From GCA-002050365 sp038235165 (lineage in GTDB: Bacteria > Acidobacteriota > Blastocatellia > Pyrinomonadales > Pyrinomonadaceae): DNA of 64,000 nucleotides. Below are positions 7,793 to 19,000 of the stretch, piece after piece. The DNA lies in the NCBI GenBank assembly GCA_038235165.1, contig JBBSUG010000017.1, forward strand, positions 1 to 64,000, read 5' to 3'. Below the pieces are notes generated by a model. It searched no databases and had not been told where the DNA came from. It saw nothing but the letters and a program-made list of their open reading frames with translations. Positions within the stretch are counted from its first letter, which is position 1. Every line of letters starts with the position of its first letter. Made by a program: the position numbers and the translations under genes.

Positions 7793-9697
7793 ATGCGATT
7801 ATCTTTAAACAAAAATATTTTACGGAAAATCATTTACGGCACGCTCGCAATTTTAATTGTCGTGTTTGCCGCCGGGATTATCCGCGTCAAAAATTCTGCC
7901 AGCAGCGAACTCGAAAAAGTTCGCTCCCGCCCGGAAAGTCACCTGCCTTTTGAACGGACTAACCTCATTCCTCACTCTAAAAATTACATTCAAATTTGGC
8001 AGAACACGGGTGACACGCGGGATTTTGTCAGATTTCAAGACACATATTACGCCGCGACGGGCGGCGGACTCGCGCAATTTTCACCTGACGGAAATACAAT
8101 CAAACATTTTACGGTTTTAGACGGTTTGAGCGAAAGCGATTTGACGACGCTCATCGTTTACAACGCCAAACTTTTCATCGGCACACGAACACAGGGATTA
8201 CTTGTTTTCGACGGTGTAAATTTTGAAAGTTACAAATTTACAGACCGCGACGTTCAGGCGATCACGGCGTTTTTGATTGACGACAGCAAACTTTTAATCG
8301 GCACATTTGCCGGCGGATTAATCGAATTCGACGGCAAAAATTTTACCGAAATTAAACCGGAGGATAAAACATTATTTGCCGTCAATTGTTTAATCAAAGA
8401 CAATTCGCGGCTTTTCGTCGGAACATTCGATGATGGGTTGTGGGTTTTGGAAAGCGGCGTTTGGCGACACTTCACAACCGCTGACGGTTTGCCGTCAAAC
8501 CGCGTAGTCGGCGTGGTCAGAAGCGGCGAAAATATGTTCATCGCCACCGATTTCGGATTGGTTCAAGCCGTCAATTTGAACACGCCGAAACCTTTTCGTT
8601 CAATCACGACTCTGCCGACACTTTCGAGCGTTGCCAAGCACGATGACCAAATTTTTATCACCAAAGCGAATGGCGAAATTTTCACGCTCGATGAAAAATT
8701 GACGGTTATCGAAGCGGCAAAAAATAAAGAATTTTCTGAAGCGCATTTGACGAATGTTGACGAAAATCTTTTTTTGCTTTCCAAACGAGGAATTTTTCAG
8801 GTGAACGGTGCCGCTCTCAAACAATTCGGCAAGTCCGAAAACAATTCACTAACGGATAATTTTATTTCCGCGCTGGCATTCGACGCAAACGGCAATCTAT
8901 GGGCGGGAACTTTTCAGCGCGGCATTGACGTTTTGACGAAAGACGGCAAAAAGCTGAAACATCTGGAATCGGAAACCGTCCGCGAAATCAACTTTCTGCA
9001 AGCTCAAGATGGTGAAATTTTCGCCGCCGCATCAAGCGGTCTGATACATTTCAAAAACGATTATTCGGGCGAAAATTTAACCAAAACCGATGGTTTACCG
9101 AGCAATTCGGTCATTCATTTCGCCGATGCTGATTTTCGCGCGATTGCGACGAGCAAAGGGTTGACGTTCAGTGAAAACGGCAAACTGCGAACTCTTTCCA
9201 CTGTGCAGGGCTTGCCGAGCAACAGCGTTTACACGACGCTTTTTACAGGCAAAACGCTTTACGTCGGGACACTCAACGGCTTGGTGGAAATTCAAGATAA
9301 CAAAGTCGTCCGCGTCTATAAAGATTCAAATTCAAACTTAAAACAAAACTGGGTGACGGCACTGTGTTCAGCGAATGAGCGTCTGTTTATCGGCACTTAC
9401 GGCGGCGGAATGTTTGAACTAACTGCTTCCGGCGAAATTCATTATTTTGCCGAAATCGGCAAATTCGTCGTCAACCCGAACGCGATCTACAGCGACGGTG
9501 CGCGGGTTTTCATCGGAACTCTGGAAGGCGTGAAAATTTTAGATTTGAACACGCAAAAGTGGAGTACTTTGACGAAATTTTTGCCGTCAAAAGTCGTGAT
9601 GAACATCAGCGGCGACAGCGAAAACATCTATTTCGGGACGACCAACGGCATTGCCCGAATGAAGAAAACTTATTTTGAGAACGGAGAAAACAAATGA
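7793..9697 (+). CDS. membrane-anchored beta-propeller protein (regulator propeller repeats, no kinase)
   Basis: A 634-residue protein with an N-terminal membrane anchor (IIYGTLAILIVVFAAGIIRV, about residues 14-33). The rest is almost entirely propeller repeats of the two-component-regulator type (KLFIGTRTQGLLVFDG, KLLIGTFAGGLIEFDG, RLFVGTFDDGLWVLE, LWAGTFQRGIDVLT, LYVGTLNGLVEI). The repeats recur roughly every 40-45 residues. No kinase, cyclase or DNA-binding domain follows. It resembles the sensor half of the kinase encoded just upstream and could act as a partner or decoy sensor; that is inference. The next gene overlaps its stop by 4 bp (ATGA), indicating translational coupling. Confidence 0.78.
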   Translation: MRLSLNKNILRKIIYGTLAILIVVFAAGIIRVKNSASSELEKVRSRPESHLPFERTNLIPHSKNYIQIWQNTGDTRDFVRFQDTYYAATGGGLAQFSPDGNTIKHFTVLDGLSESDLTTLIVYNAKLFIGTRTQGLLVFDGVNFESYKFTDRDVQAITAFLIDDSKLLIGTFAGGLIEFDGKNFTEIKPEDKTLFAVNCLIKDNSRLFVGTFDDGLWVLESGVWRHFTTADGLPSNRVVGVVRSGENMFIATDFGLVQAVNLNTPKPFRSITTLPTLSSVAKHDDQIFITKANGEIFTLDEKLTVIEAAKNKEFSEAHLTNVDENLFLLSKRGIFQVNGAALKQFGKSENNSLTDNFISALAFDANGNLWAGTFQRGIDVLTKDGKKLKHLESETVREINFLQAQDGEIFAAASSGLIHFKNDYSGENLTKTDGLPSNSVIHFADADFRAIATSKGLTFSENGKLRTLSTVQGLPSNSVYTTLFTGKTLYVGTLNGLVEIQDNKVVRVYKDSNSNLKQNWVTALCSANERLFIGTYGGGMFELTASGEIHYFAEIGKFVVNPNAIYSDGARVFIGTLEGVKILDLNTQKWSTLTKFLPSKVVMNISGDSENIYFGTTNGIARMKKTYFENGENK

Positions 9698-10575
9698 AAA
9701 TCGTCGTTATGATAGCAATTATTTTGTGGATCTTTTTGTTCGGATTCACCTACGTTCAAAGATATTCAGTGCAAAGCACCAGAAGCGAAAACGTGAATAT
9801 GCCGAAGCCCTCCGGTCTTTATTGGGCGACACCTTCCGAACCGGTCTACAAAGCGGATACCGTCACACCGGAAATTGCAGATACGAACATTTCGGCTGAT
9901 GAGACTGAAGAACCGTTTGAAGAACCCGAAATCCCGAAATATAAGGTTGAAATGTTGATGGATTCGCAGTATTACGAGGAAGAAGTTGACAGCAAAGACG
10001 GCACACATCGCGGATGGATGGGACTTTACCGCAAGAAAGACAAATATTTTCTAATGCCGACCAAAGCCGTGCGCCACGCTTTGCACGACAGTGATGATTC
10101 AAAAGAAAAAACGGGTCGTGAAGTTACTTCAAACGTCAAACTGCCGTCCGTTTTCCTGCTGCGAAACGCCAAAATGCTGCGTCAGGGCGAAGTAAAAACT
10201 GTTTTTTACGGCAACGAAACTAAATCGGAAGGCATTGATCGAAAATATCGTCGAAATTTTAAGTTCAACAGTTTAAAATACACGCTTTTTATCAAAGATT
10301 CGGGCGGTGAAGACGGCGAGTATTTGACCGGCAAATCGAAAATGGTTATTAGCGACGGAAAAACCGAACAGGTAATTTTCGATCCGCAAGGCTGCAATGA
10401 TTGTTCGTGGAATTTATGCTGGGTCGGCGATTTGGACGGCGACGGAAAACTGGATTTTATGCTCAATTTGAGTTCGCATTACAACTCGACCTGTCACACG
10501 CTTTTTCTTTCGTCGCAGGCGAAAAAAGGACAAGTTGTGGGCGATATTGCCGAAGTTTGCCAAATGGGATGTTAA
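9694..10575 (+). CDS. membrane-anchored protein with C-terminal calcium-loop (VCBS-like) motif
   Basis: A 293-residue protein not recognised as a named family. It has an N-terminal membrane anchor (VVMIAIILWIFLFGFTYV) and an acidic, proline-containing linker at about residues 45-85. The C-terminal domain contains GDLDGDGKLDFMLNLSSHY, a calcium-binding loop as in FG-GAP/VCBS proteins. It also has several cysteines (CNDCSWNLC near residue 235, CHTLF, CQMGC at the very end) that could form disulfides outside the cytoplasm. It overlaps the preceding propeller gene by 4 bp and is followed 11 bp later by the VIT/VWA gene, so the three are one transcription unit. Confidence 0.6.
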   Translation: MKIVVMIAIILWIFLFGFTYVQRYSVQSTRSENVNMPKPSGLYWATPSEPVYKADTVTPEIADTNISADETEEPFEEPEIPKYKVEMLMDSQYYEEEVDSKDGTHRGWMGLYRKKDKYFLMPTKAVRHALHDSDDSKEKTGREVTSNVKLPSVFLLRNAKMLRQGEVKTVFYGNETKSEGIDRKYRRNFKFNSLKYTLFIKDSGGEDGEYLTGKSKMVISDGKTEQVIFDPQGCNDCSWNLCWVGDLDGDGKLDFMLNLSSHYNSTCHTLFLSSQAKKGQVVGDIAEVCQMGC

Positions 10576-10586
10576 AAGAAAATACA

Positions 10587-12926
10587 ATGAAACAGACGAC
10601 AAAGGTTTGCACGGCTTTAATTTTCACCCTCGCGTTCGCGTGGCAGACGGCGGCGCAGTCCGGCGTTTTGATTCCGACGTCGGAAGGCAAACCGAACCCG
10701 AAAGTGCTTTCCCTGCAACTGATGAATGTTGATGTTTTGATTGACAATCAACACGCGCGAATCAAAATTATCCAGATTTTCGACAATCACACGGCGGAGA
10801 TTATGGAAGGAAAATATCTGTTTGCACTGCCGCCGGCGAGTTCGATTTTCGACTTTGCCGTGTGGGATAACGATACGCGCATTCCGGGCGTGATGATGGA
10901 AAAACGCCGCGCCAATGAAATTTACAGCCAGATCAAACAGACGCGGATTGATCCCGGTTTATTGCAGCAGGACGACGAACACGAAGGCAGTTCGGCGTTT
11001 TCAGCGAAGATTTTCCCGATTGACGGCTACGGCTCGAAACGCCTCGAAATGGAATACACGGAAGTTTTGCCGGTTGAAAGTTTGAATTCGCATTTTATAT
11101 TTCCGCTCAAGCCGTCGTTTGGAGAGGTGCAAACAGTCAGCGAATTTAACCTGCACATTCGCGTCGTCAACGATTTTCCGATTTTCACGACGACTTATTA
11201 CGATTATCCGCTCCAAATTAAGGCGGCGGACGCAAATAATTTTGAGGGCGAATATCACGCCGAAAATATCGAACTGAAAAGCGATTTCGCGTTCGATTAT
11301 CAAATCAACACGCCGGAAAGTTCGCTTTCGTTTATCGCTTATCGCGCTCCCGAACAGATTTCGGCTTATGATTTGCGCGACCCGCAACTGGCGGCGGCAA
11401 ACCCGGACGGTTATTTTCAGGCGCAGGCGATTTTTAATCAGCCGACGGCGAACGAAAAACCGCCGCGCCGCATCATTTTGTTGCTCGACACTTCCCTTTC
11501 GATGTATGGCGACCGGCTCGCCCGCGCCGTTGAAGCCGCCGATTATTTTCTGCACGATTTGACTGAAAAAGACGAATTCAGTTTGATTTTATTCAGCGAC
11601 GAAACCGCTTCATTTTCAGAAACACCGCTCACCGCGACGACTGAGAACGTCGAAAACGCAATGCAGTTTGTCAGGAATTCGACGTTCGGCGGCGGCACGA
11701 ATTTGAAAAAAGCACTGCAAACGGCAATTGACCAGTCAAAAATTTTCTCAATCGGCGAACGCGATATTATCTTGATTTCCGATGCCAATCCAACGCTGGA
11801 GACGACCAATATCAATGCAATTTCCGGTTTATTTGACGAAAAAGCAGAAGGCGAAAACGTCGTCAAATTTTTCGCTTTTGCGCTTGGAAATGACGCGAAC
11901 AAATCGTTGCTGGAGCAATTGACCGACAAAACAAAAGGTTATTTTGAACAGGCGCGGGAAACCGAAGACATCGCGCTCACGCTCAAGATATTTTTAAGTA
12001 AAATTGGCGCGGAAAACATTGGGAATTTACGGCTTACGTCTTCACAGCCCGACAATTTTTATCAGGTTTATCCGAGCGGTGAAGACAGTTTTAACGGTTC
12101 GAGTTTCTCATTTGTCGGGCGTTACAAAAAGGCGCAGCAGCAAACCCTCATTAATTTGACGGCGCAATCCGGCGGAGATGCGATCAATCTCGCGCGTGAA
12201 GTCGCGCTGCCGGAATTTGACGATTCGCACCCGCATCTGCCGCGCGTGTGGGCGCGGGCGCGGGTTGACGCGCTTTTGCAGGCGATGAATGTTGACGGCG
12301 AACGCGAAGATTACATCGCGGAAATTATTCGCCTGTCGGAAAAATATAAATTCGTCACGCCTTATACGGCATTTATCGCCGCGCCGCGTGCGCTGCTCCG
12401 TCCGCGCCTGATTCAACCGGGCGACCCGGTGATTCGCGTGAAAACAGACGAATCAGTCAAGGAAGTTTTCGCCGTGCTGCCGTTCGGCGAAACAGTGCCG
12501 CTCAAATTTTTGGAAAAAGAAGGCGTATGGGAAACGAGATTTCTCGCCCCCGCGTGGATGCCCGACGGTGTTTATCGCTGTCGTCTGCTGTTGACCGATA
12601 AAAATAATAACGGTTATCAGGAAGAAAAAACCTTCGTCGTGGACAGCCACGCGCCGAAAGTGAAAATTAATTTACCCGCTCAAAGTTTTAAAGCGGGCGA
12701 TGAAATCACGCTAAAAGTTTCCGCCGACAGCGACACGGCGCGACTCGTCGCCAAATTTTACGGCGTGAAACCCGTACAGCTTTTTTGGTCGGATGCGGAA
12801 AAAGCCAACGTAGGGAAACTGAATGTGCCGGGAAATCTGACCGCCGGAAAATATGTATTGACGGTGACGGCGGAAGATTTCGCGCACAATCAAACGAGTG
12901 AAGAAATGAATGTTGAGGTTTTTTAA
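10587..12926 (+). CDS. VIT and von Willebrand factor A domain protein
   Basis: A 779-residue exported protein with the architecture of inter-alpha-trypsin-inhibitor heavy chains and their bacterial relatives. A signal peptide (MKQTTKVCTALIFTLAFAWQ, cleavage near TAAQ) comes first. A VIT domain follows (about residues 35-165; DVLIDNQHARIKIIQIFDNH, GYGSKRLEMEYTEVLPV). A VWA domain starts near residue 296 with an intact metal-binding DTSLS motif (Asp301, Ser303, Ser305). The C-terminus has Ig-like strands (KVKINLPAQSFKAGDEITLK). VWA domains bind protein ligands through a divalent metal. The ATG at 10587 gives the signal peptide; an in-frame open stretch extends upstream to 10401 but overlaps the previous gene. 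It is co-directional with its neighbours, and a palindromic element lies directly downstream. Confidence 0.85.
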   Translation: MKQTTKVCTALIFTLAFAWQTAAQSGVLIPTSEGKPNPKVLSLQLMNVDVLIDNQHARIKIIQIFDNHTAEIMEGKYLFALPPASSIFDFAVWDNDTRIPGVMMEKRRANEIYSQIKQTRIDPGLLQQDDEHEGSSAFSAKIFPIDGYGSKRLEMEYTEVLPVESLNSHFIFPLKPSFGEVQTVSEFNLHIRVVNDFPIFTTTYYDYPLQIKAADANNFEGEYHAENIELKSDFAFDYQINTPESSLSFIAYRAPEQISAYDLRDPQLAAANPDGYFQAQAIFNQPTANEKPPRRIILLLDTSLSMYGDRLARAVEAADYFLHDLTEKDEFSLILFSDETASFSETPLTATTENVENAMQFVRNSTFGGGTNLKKALQTAIDQSKIFSIGERDIILISDANPTLETTNINAISGLFDEKAEGENVVKFFAFALGNDANKSLLEQLTDKTKGYFEQARETEDIALTLKIFLSKIGAENIGNLRLTSSQPDNFYQVYPSGEDSFNGSSFSFVGRYKKAQQQTLINLTAQSGGDAINLAREVALPEFDDSHPHLPRVWARARVDALLQAMNVDGEREDYIAEIIRLSEKYKFVTPYTAFIAAPRALLRPRLIQPGDPVIRVKTDESVKEVFAVLPFGETVPLKFLEKEGVWETRFLAPAWMPDGVYRCRLLLTDKNNNGYQEEKTFVVDSHAPKVKINLPAQSFKAGDEITLKVSADSDTARLVAKFYGVKPVQLFWSDAEKANVGKLNVPGNLTAGKYVLTVTAEDFAHNQTSEEMNVEVF

Positions 12927-12949
12927 GAGCGAGCAAGTCTCGTCCGTTG

Positions 12950-13076
12950 GAGCGCGGACGGCTCGTCCGACAACGAGCAAAGCGATGTTGCCAGCATTGT
13001 CAGTGTATTTTTTATGGATGAACGTATTCAACGCCTCGCTTCGCTGGCGCTGAAGCGGACGAGACTTCCGCGCTCC
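12950..13076. repeat. palindromic intergenic element, family A copy 1
   Basis: A 127-bp element whose ends form an imperfect inverted repeat of 21 bp (12950-12970 against 13056-13076, two mismatches). The left end contains the hairpin word GGACG-GCT-CGTCC. The inner sequence is homologous to copy 2 (22509-22638) read in the opposite direction: the right half of copy 1, reversed, matches the left half of copy 2 (CCAGCGAAGCGAGGC against CCAGCGCAGCGAGGC). It fills the space between the VIT/VWA and TPR genes and would add 26 repeat-derived residues to the TPR protein if the ATG at 13014 were used. Confidence 0.85.
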
Positions 13077-13091
13077 GTCTGGAAATCTTTT

Positions 13092-16000
13092 ATGAAAAAT
13101 CGAAAGTTTAGAAAACTGAATGTGCTTAAAATACTACTTGCCGTTGCTTTTACCGGCGCGATAATCTTTTGTTTCCCGTTTTTCGAGAAGGTGCAAGCCG
13201 AAAACACGGATGCAAAAGTTAAAACGGAACGAGAGACGGCGATTGAAAACGCGCTTTACACGCGGGCAGAGTTTTTCGGCGCACAGGCGTTGGTGCCGTT
13301 CCCGACTGAAAAGGCGCGGGGCAATTTGATGGGGATTTCACAAAAATATCCGAACGACGCGGAGATCTACCGGAAACTTGCGAAATTAGATGAAAAGCTC
13401 GAAAAATTCGACACGGCGGAGGTGGAGTTAAATAATTTTGTCGAACTGCAAAAAGATAATCTCAATGCGCTGGAAAATCTCGCTGCGTTTTACGAACGTC
13501 GCGCTTCATTTAAAAAGGAAGCCGCAGTTTTGGAGAGAATACTGGCGATTACGCCGCAAAACCAACGCGCAGCGGTTTTCTCACGGCTGGTCGAATTCGC
13601 ACAGATTCACGAACTCGGCAAATATCTCGCGCCGGATTTTTATCAAAAAATCGCTGCCGACAATCCGGCGATTTTCCCGATCATCGAACAATTGATTGAT
13701 AAACTTTCCACAGAAAAAAACTACGCCGATGCCTTGAAAATACTGCGCGGATATAAAGACGGTTTTCCCAAAAGGCGAAATTCATTGCTCAAAAAAGAAG
13801 TCGACATTTTGCTGGCGATGAATAATAAAGCCGAAGCCGAACAGGTTTATCAAACGGCGTTCGACCCGTTTTGGTCGGATGAAGAAACGGAAAATTATTA
13901 TTCGTTTCTCAAAGAGCAAGATCGTTTTCGCACTTACGGCGGCGAGTTGAAAGAACAATTCAAAGGCAACAACGCCGATTTTGATACGGCGATTCGGCTG
14001 ATTAAATTTCGCGGGCGCGACGGCGTTTCTGACAACGATTCGGCGGCGGCAGTAATTTTGCAGGTGGAAAAAGCGCGAAGTGCGAAGAACATCGCTTGGC
14101 AGCCGGAAGAAATCGTCACGGCGGCGCGGGTTTTACTCGCTGACGGCGAAAGCGATACGGCTTCGCGGTTTCTTTACACGCTGCATCTGCAAAACGCGCT
14201 CGCGCCGAAAAGCGCGTTGCGGGGGAAAATTTTGTATCAGCTTTTTGAGTTGCTTTCCGACTCCGGCGAACAGCGTATCTCGTTGACCAGAGGTGATTTG
14301 CGGTTTTACGAAGATGTCGGCAAAAGCGATTTACATCCGGGAATTACGAGCGGCATTTTGTCGCTGATTTTCTCCGACACCGAACCGCGCCAGGAACTTG
14401 CCACGAAGGAAACGACGGCGACCAATTTTTTCAACCGCGCCGCCGCTTACCGCATTTTTCTGGCTTACAAGGAAGAATTTCCAACTTCGCCGGAACTCGC
14501 GCAGATGTATCTCGACATCGTGCGTCTTTATACGGCGACGAACCAGACCGACATCGCCGCCAAAACGCTTGCCGAGTTTGAGGGACGATACGAAAAAGCA
14601 AGCGATTATCCGCCGGTCGCGCTGAAATTAGCCGACGCTTTTGCCGCCGCCGAACAGCCGGAAAAAGAACGCAAAATTTATCAGCAGATTCTGGATTATC
14701 TCGGTAAACAGGGAAAATCACTCGCGCCGAAATCTGCAATAATAGAGGGTGAAACGGATTCCGATGATCCTGACGCTGCGCCGCCCGTTCCAAAAGAAAC
14801 ACCGAAACTTTCCAATGAAGGCATTGAAATTCCGGGCGAACAGAAAAAAGACGACAATTACTATTACGATCACTACTATGAAAATCCGAATGCGTTGCGC
14901 GATTATCTGGGCGATGACGACAACAAAGTTTCTTATTCCGATATTTTGAAACGACTCGTCGAAGCACTTTCCAAAGACAAAAAAACGGATGAAATTCTCG
15001 CACTTTATTCAAATGAAATCGCCAAATACCCAAATGAGCAAGGGCTTTATGAAGAGAGATTAACGTGGCTCGAACAGGCGAATTTAGTTGATGAGCAGTT
15101 AAAAGTTTACAAAACTGCACTCGACCGTTTCAAGACACAGGATTGGCAAGACAAATTGGCGCGTTGGTTTTTGCGGCGCGACCGAAAACAGGATTTTGCC
15201 GAATTTTCGCAAGGTTTGATTGATAAATTAAATGACGACGACACGCAAAATTATCTCGCTCAATTTGTTGACCAGAACATCAGCGGCAACGATTTTGACG
15301 AACAGCTTTATGTCAAACTTTACACGACGGCGCACGAGCGTTTTCCGCATAACATCAATTTTGTCACCGGTTTATTGGGTTTTTACGAATCACACAAACG
15401 CGAAAAAGATTGGCGCAATCTCTCCGCCGAATACTATTTTGAATCGAAATCGGTACGCGATATTTTTGTTAAAAATCTCGCCGAGAAAGATGAACTGCGA
15501 AATTATTTGAATCAGGCGCGGGAAAAATGCTGTGCCGATGGAAACTCAATGGACAATTTGCCGTACGCGCTTTTCCGGGCGGACGCGGCGGCGCATCTCG
15601 CCAATTTTGAAGAAGCGGTTGACACTTACACGAAGCTCAACGAACTTTACCCGCACACTGACGAATTTCAAGAACGGCTGCTCAATTTCAAACGCTCGTT
15701 CGGTCAGCGCAATCGCGGAAGTTTGGCGGAAGCGGCGAACATCGCCTACGCGCAAGCCGAATTTACGCTTTCCGACGCGGCTTATCGAACGCGCAGCGGC
15801 GAACTTCAAGCCGAACTCGGCAATTACGATATTGCGCGAAACGAATGGGAAAAACTGATTCCGGCGGCTCCCGGCGACGCGGAAACTTATCTGGATACGG
15901 CGACGGTTTACTGGGATTATTTTCAATATAACGACGCGCTTCGCACGATCAAAACTCTGCGCGAAAAGATGAACGACGACACGCTGTACGCTTTTCAAAC

Positions 16001-19000
16001 CGCCGCGATTTTGGAAACACAGCACAAATTGCCTGCCGCTGTCGGCGAATACGTCAAGGCACTCGGCGCGGATGAGGACGAAAATTATTCGCAGACGAAC
16101 GGCGCGAAAAATCAATTGATAAAAATTGCCGGACGACGCGAGGGTAAGCTGCAATTGATAAATGCGGCTTTTCAAACCGAACGTGGGCGGCGCGTAAATG
16201 ATGAAAATCTGGTTTTGGCATACACAAATTTTTTGCAGGAAGCAGACCAAACAGAGCAGGCTGAAACGATTCTCAAAAAAGAAATTTCGCGCAGTGTAAA
16301 TAAAGAATTTTTAGAATCAGCGCGTGAATTTTTCTCAGCGAATGACAATCAAACCGGCGTGCAAACCGCACTGCGCCAATTGGGAAAAACGACGGCGAAT
16401 CCGCGCACCGCGATTTCTTACCGATTGCAGCTTGCCGATTCATTTTTGGGCGAAGACCGGCGCGTTGAGGCGAAAAAGATCGTCGCCGAACTGCTCGCCA
16501 AATTCCCGACTAATTACGACGTGTTGAGCGAAAGTGCCGATATTTACTGGCGTATCAATTCACGCGACGAGGCGATTTGTGTTTTGCAGACGGGTATCAA
16601 TCGCGGCAAAGGGAAATTTCAATATATTTTTTCTCGGAAACTCGCGGCGAAATTGGTTTTGCAAAATCGGCTCGATTCCGCCGCAAATATTTTGCTGAAA
16701 CTGCACAATGAAGATGGCGGCGACACCGCTGTTTTCCGCGAATTGGTAAATGTTTACGTCACTCAAAATAAGGCGGGCGCACTCAAAAAAGTTTTCGGCG
16801 AAACGCTTTCCGCACTCAAAAATCAGGACACCGACCGCCGCGAATTAAACGCGCAGGTCGCCGAATTCAGAACGCAGATGATTGACGCTTTTACGCGGCT
16901 CAAAGACTACCCGGCAGCGGTCGAACAGCACATCGAAATCATTAACCGCCGCCCGGAGGACGAGGAAAATATCGGAAACGCCATCAATTACGTCAAACGC
17001 TACGGCGGCGGCGATGTTTTGCTCGCTTGTTATCAGAAAACGGCGGCGGAAGCGTATAAAAATTATCGGTGGAATGTAATTTTGGCGCGGATTTACGAAG
17101 CGAATAACGATTTGGAAACCGCCGTCAAAAATTACAAAACGGCGATTGATAATCAGCCGGAAATGCCGGAACTGTACCTCGCCGTCGCCGACATCGAAAC
17201 GCGCCGCACCAATTATGATGCCGCACTGGAAAACATCAACAAAGTGTTGGAATTGACTAACGACAGCCCGACGTATATCAAACAAAAAATCGCAATTTTA
17301 GACAAAGCCGGACGCGCTGAAGAAGCGGCGGCGGAACGCGCCAGACTGCCCGTCAGAGAAAGACCGAAACAAATCGTTTCCGATCAAGTTCAGCAAGCGC
17401 AGAATCAGCAGACAGTCGAGCAAATTCCGGCGGCAGTAACGTATCGGGAAACATTTGACAAACTGCTCGAAAAACCGCTCGCACACGATTTGACGGCGGC
17501 GGAGGTTTCCAGCTATGTGGAATCCGTGCGAACGGAGGAAAATCTCGACGTGATCGCTGGTAAACTGTGGACACTGCGCGATAAATTCGTCGCTGAAGCC
17601 GACGGCAATAATGTGATCAACGCCGCAAAAGCGCGAAATCAACGGCAGACTTTAGACGGCGCAATGCCGGAAGCAGTTGGAAAAATCGCTAAAGCCACGG
17701 CGACAAGCGATGTTAATGCGACTTTACAAAAAGATTTGAGCAGCCGGATTGATGAGGTTTTCAAAGAAACAGACCGCAACACGACGCTTTCGCTCATTCA
17801 AAATATCGCACACCAAGCAGGTTTCGGCGCACTGGAAGAAACTATTCTCATTCGGCAAAAAGATAAAGCGTTTGGCAATACGGACGATTTTCATCCTGCC
17901 CTGCGCCGTCTGCTGAATTTTTACGGTGAACGTGGAATGTTTCAAAAAATCGCGGAAGTTTTGGACGCGGAACGAAGCCGCGACAAATACCCGGCGAATC
18001 TCGATTATCCGCGTCTGCTCGCCGAAAATGCGCGGTTGATCGGCGACAAGGACAAAGAATTAGCCGCACTGCGCGAAAGTTATCAATCGGCAACCGGCAA
18101 AATCACCACCGAAACAAATGATTTGACGGCGCGTTACCTGAAATCTCTTTATCAAAACAACCGCACCGAACTCGTTAATTTGACAAAAAAATACTCGCCG
18201 TATCAATTGCAACTGATCAACTTTTTGCTGGCGAAAAGCGAACGCGAACTGGCGCACGAAGCGATTTCAAATGCCGGTCAGCCGCAAAGTTGGAAACTGG
18301 CGCGAAATGCCGAAACGAGTCTTGCGCTGCGCGAATATTCAGACAAAGACGAATGTTATTTTTGCGATGCGTTGCGGCTCGCCCCGATTGGCGAATACAT
18401 CGCGCAGCGACCCGACAAAAAGAATGAATTAGTCGGTGACGATTGGTTTCGGCTCGTCGGCGAATACGGCGAATGGCTGTATTTCGCGCCGAACGACGAG
18501 ATGAAAACTGACGCGCAGAAATTTACCCCGGCGATGATCGAAAATCGCCCGAACAGCGCAGACGAACAAGCCCGACTCGGCGCGTTTTATCTCGCCCAAA
18601 AGGACACGAAAAATGCGTTTGAATATTTGAGAGTGGCAGTGGAAATGAAGCCGGGAGACAAAAATATCAAAGCAAATCTCGGCGCGGTCTATTTTCAAAC
18701 AGGCGAGCCGGAAAAAGCGAGGGAAATGTGGGCAGGGATCATCGCGGGCGAAAACACGAGCATCGAAGACGGCGAACTTTATTTGCAAACATTGCGTGAA
18801 TACGGTTTAGCAGCGGAAGCGCGTGAAAAATTATTTTCGCTGGTCGTGAAAAACTTGAAGGAAAACGATCCGGGAAAAGAAAATTATTACGATGGCAAAA
18901 AACCGGAACTGCCCGAAAACTTCAAAAACTTAATTCGTCAATTAGCTGAATCGCTTGATTCGGGTGCGGCGCAGGCGGCATATCTTCAAAAATTCACTGT

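Noticed and set aside
10401..10586. Upstream extension of the VIT/VWA gene
   Set aside because: It overlaps the previous gene and would place 62 residues before a clear signal peptide.
13014..13091. N-terminal extension of the TPR protein
   Set aside because: It is encoded by a palindromic repeat and would hide the signal peptide; the ATG at 13092 is a better start.
14431..15120. A 229-codon reverse open frame inside the TPR gene
   Set aside because: Antisense shadow of the TPR frame, with no domain and no ribosome site.
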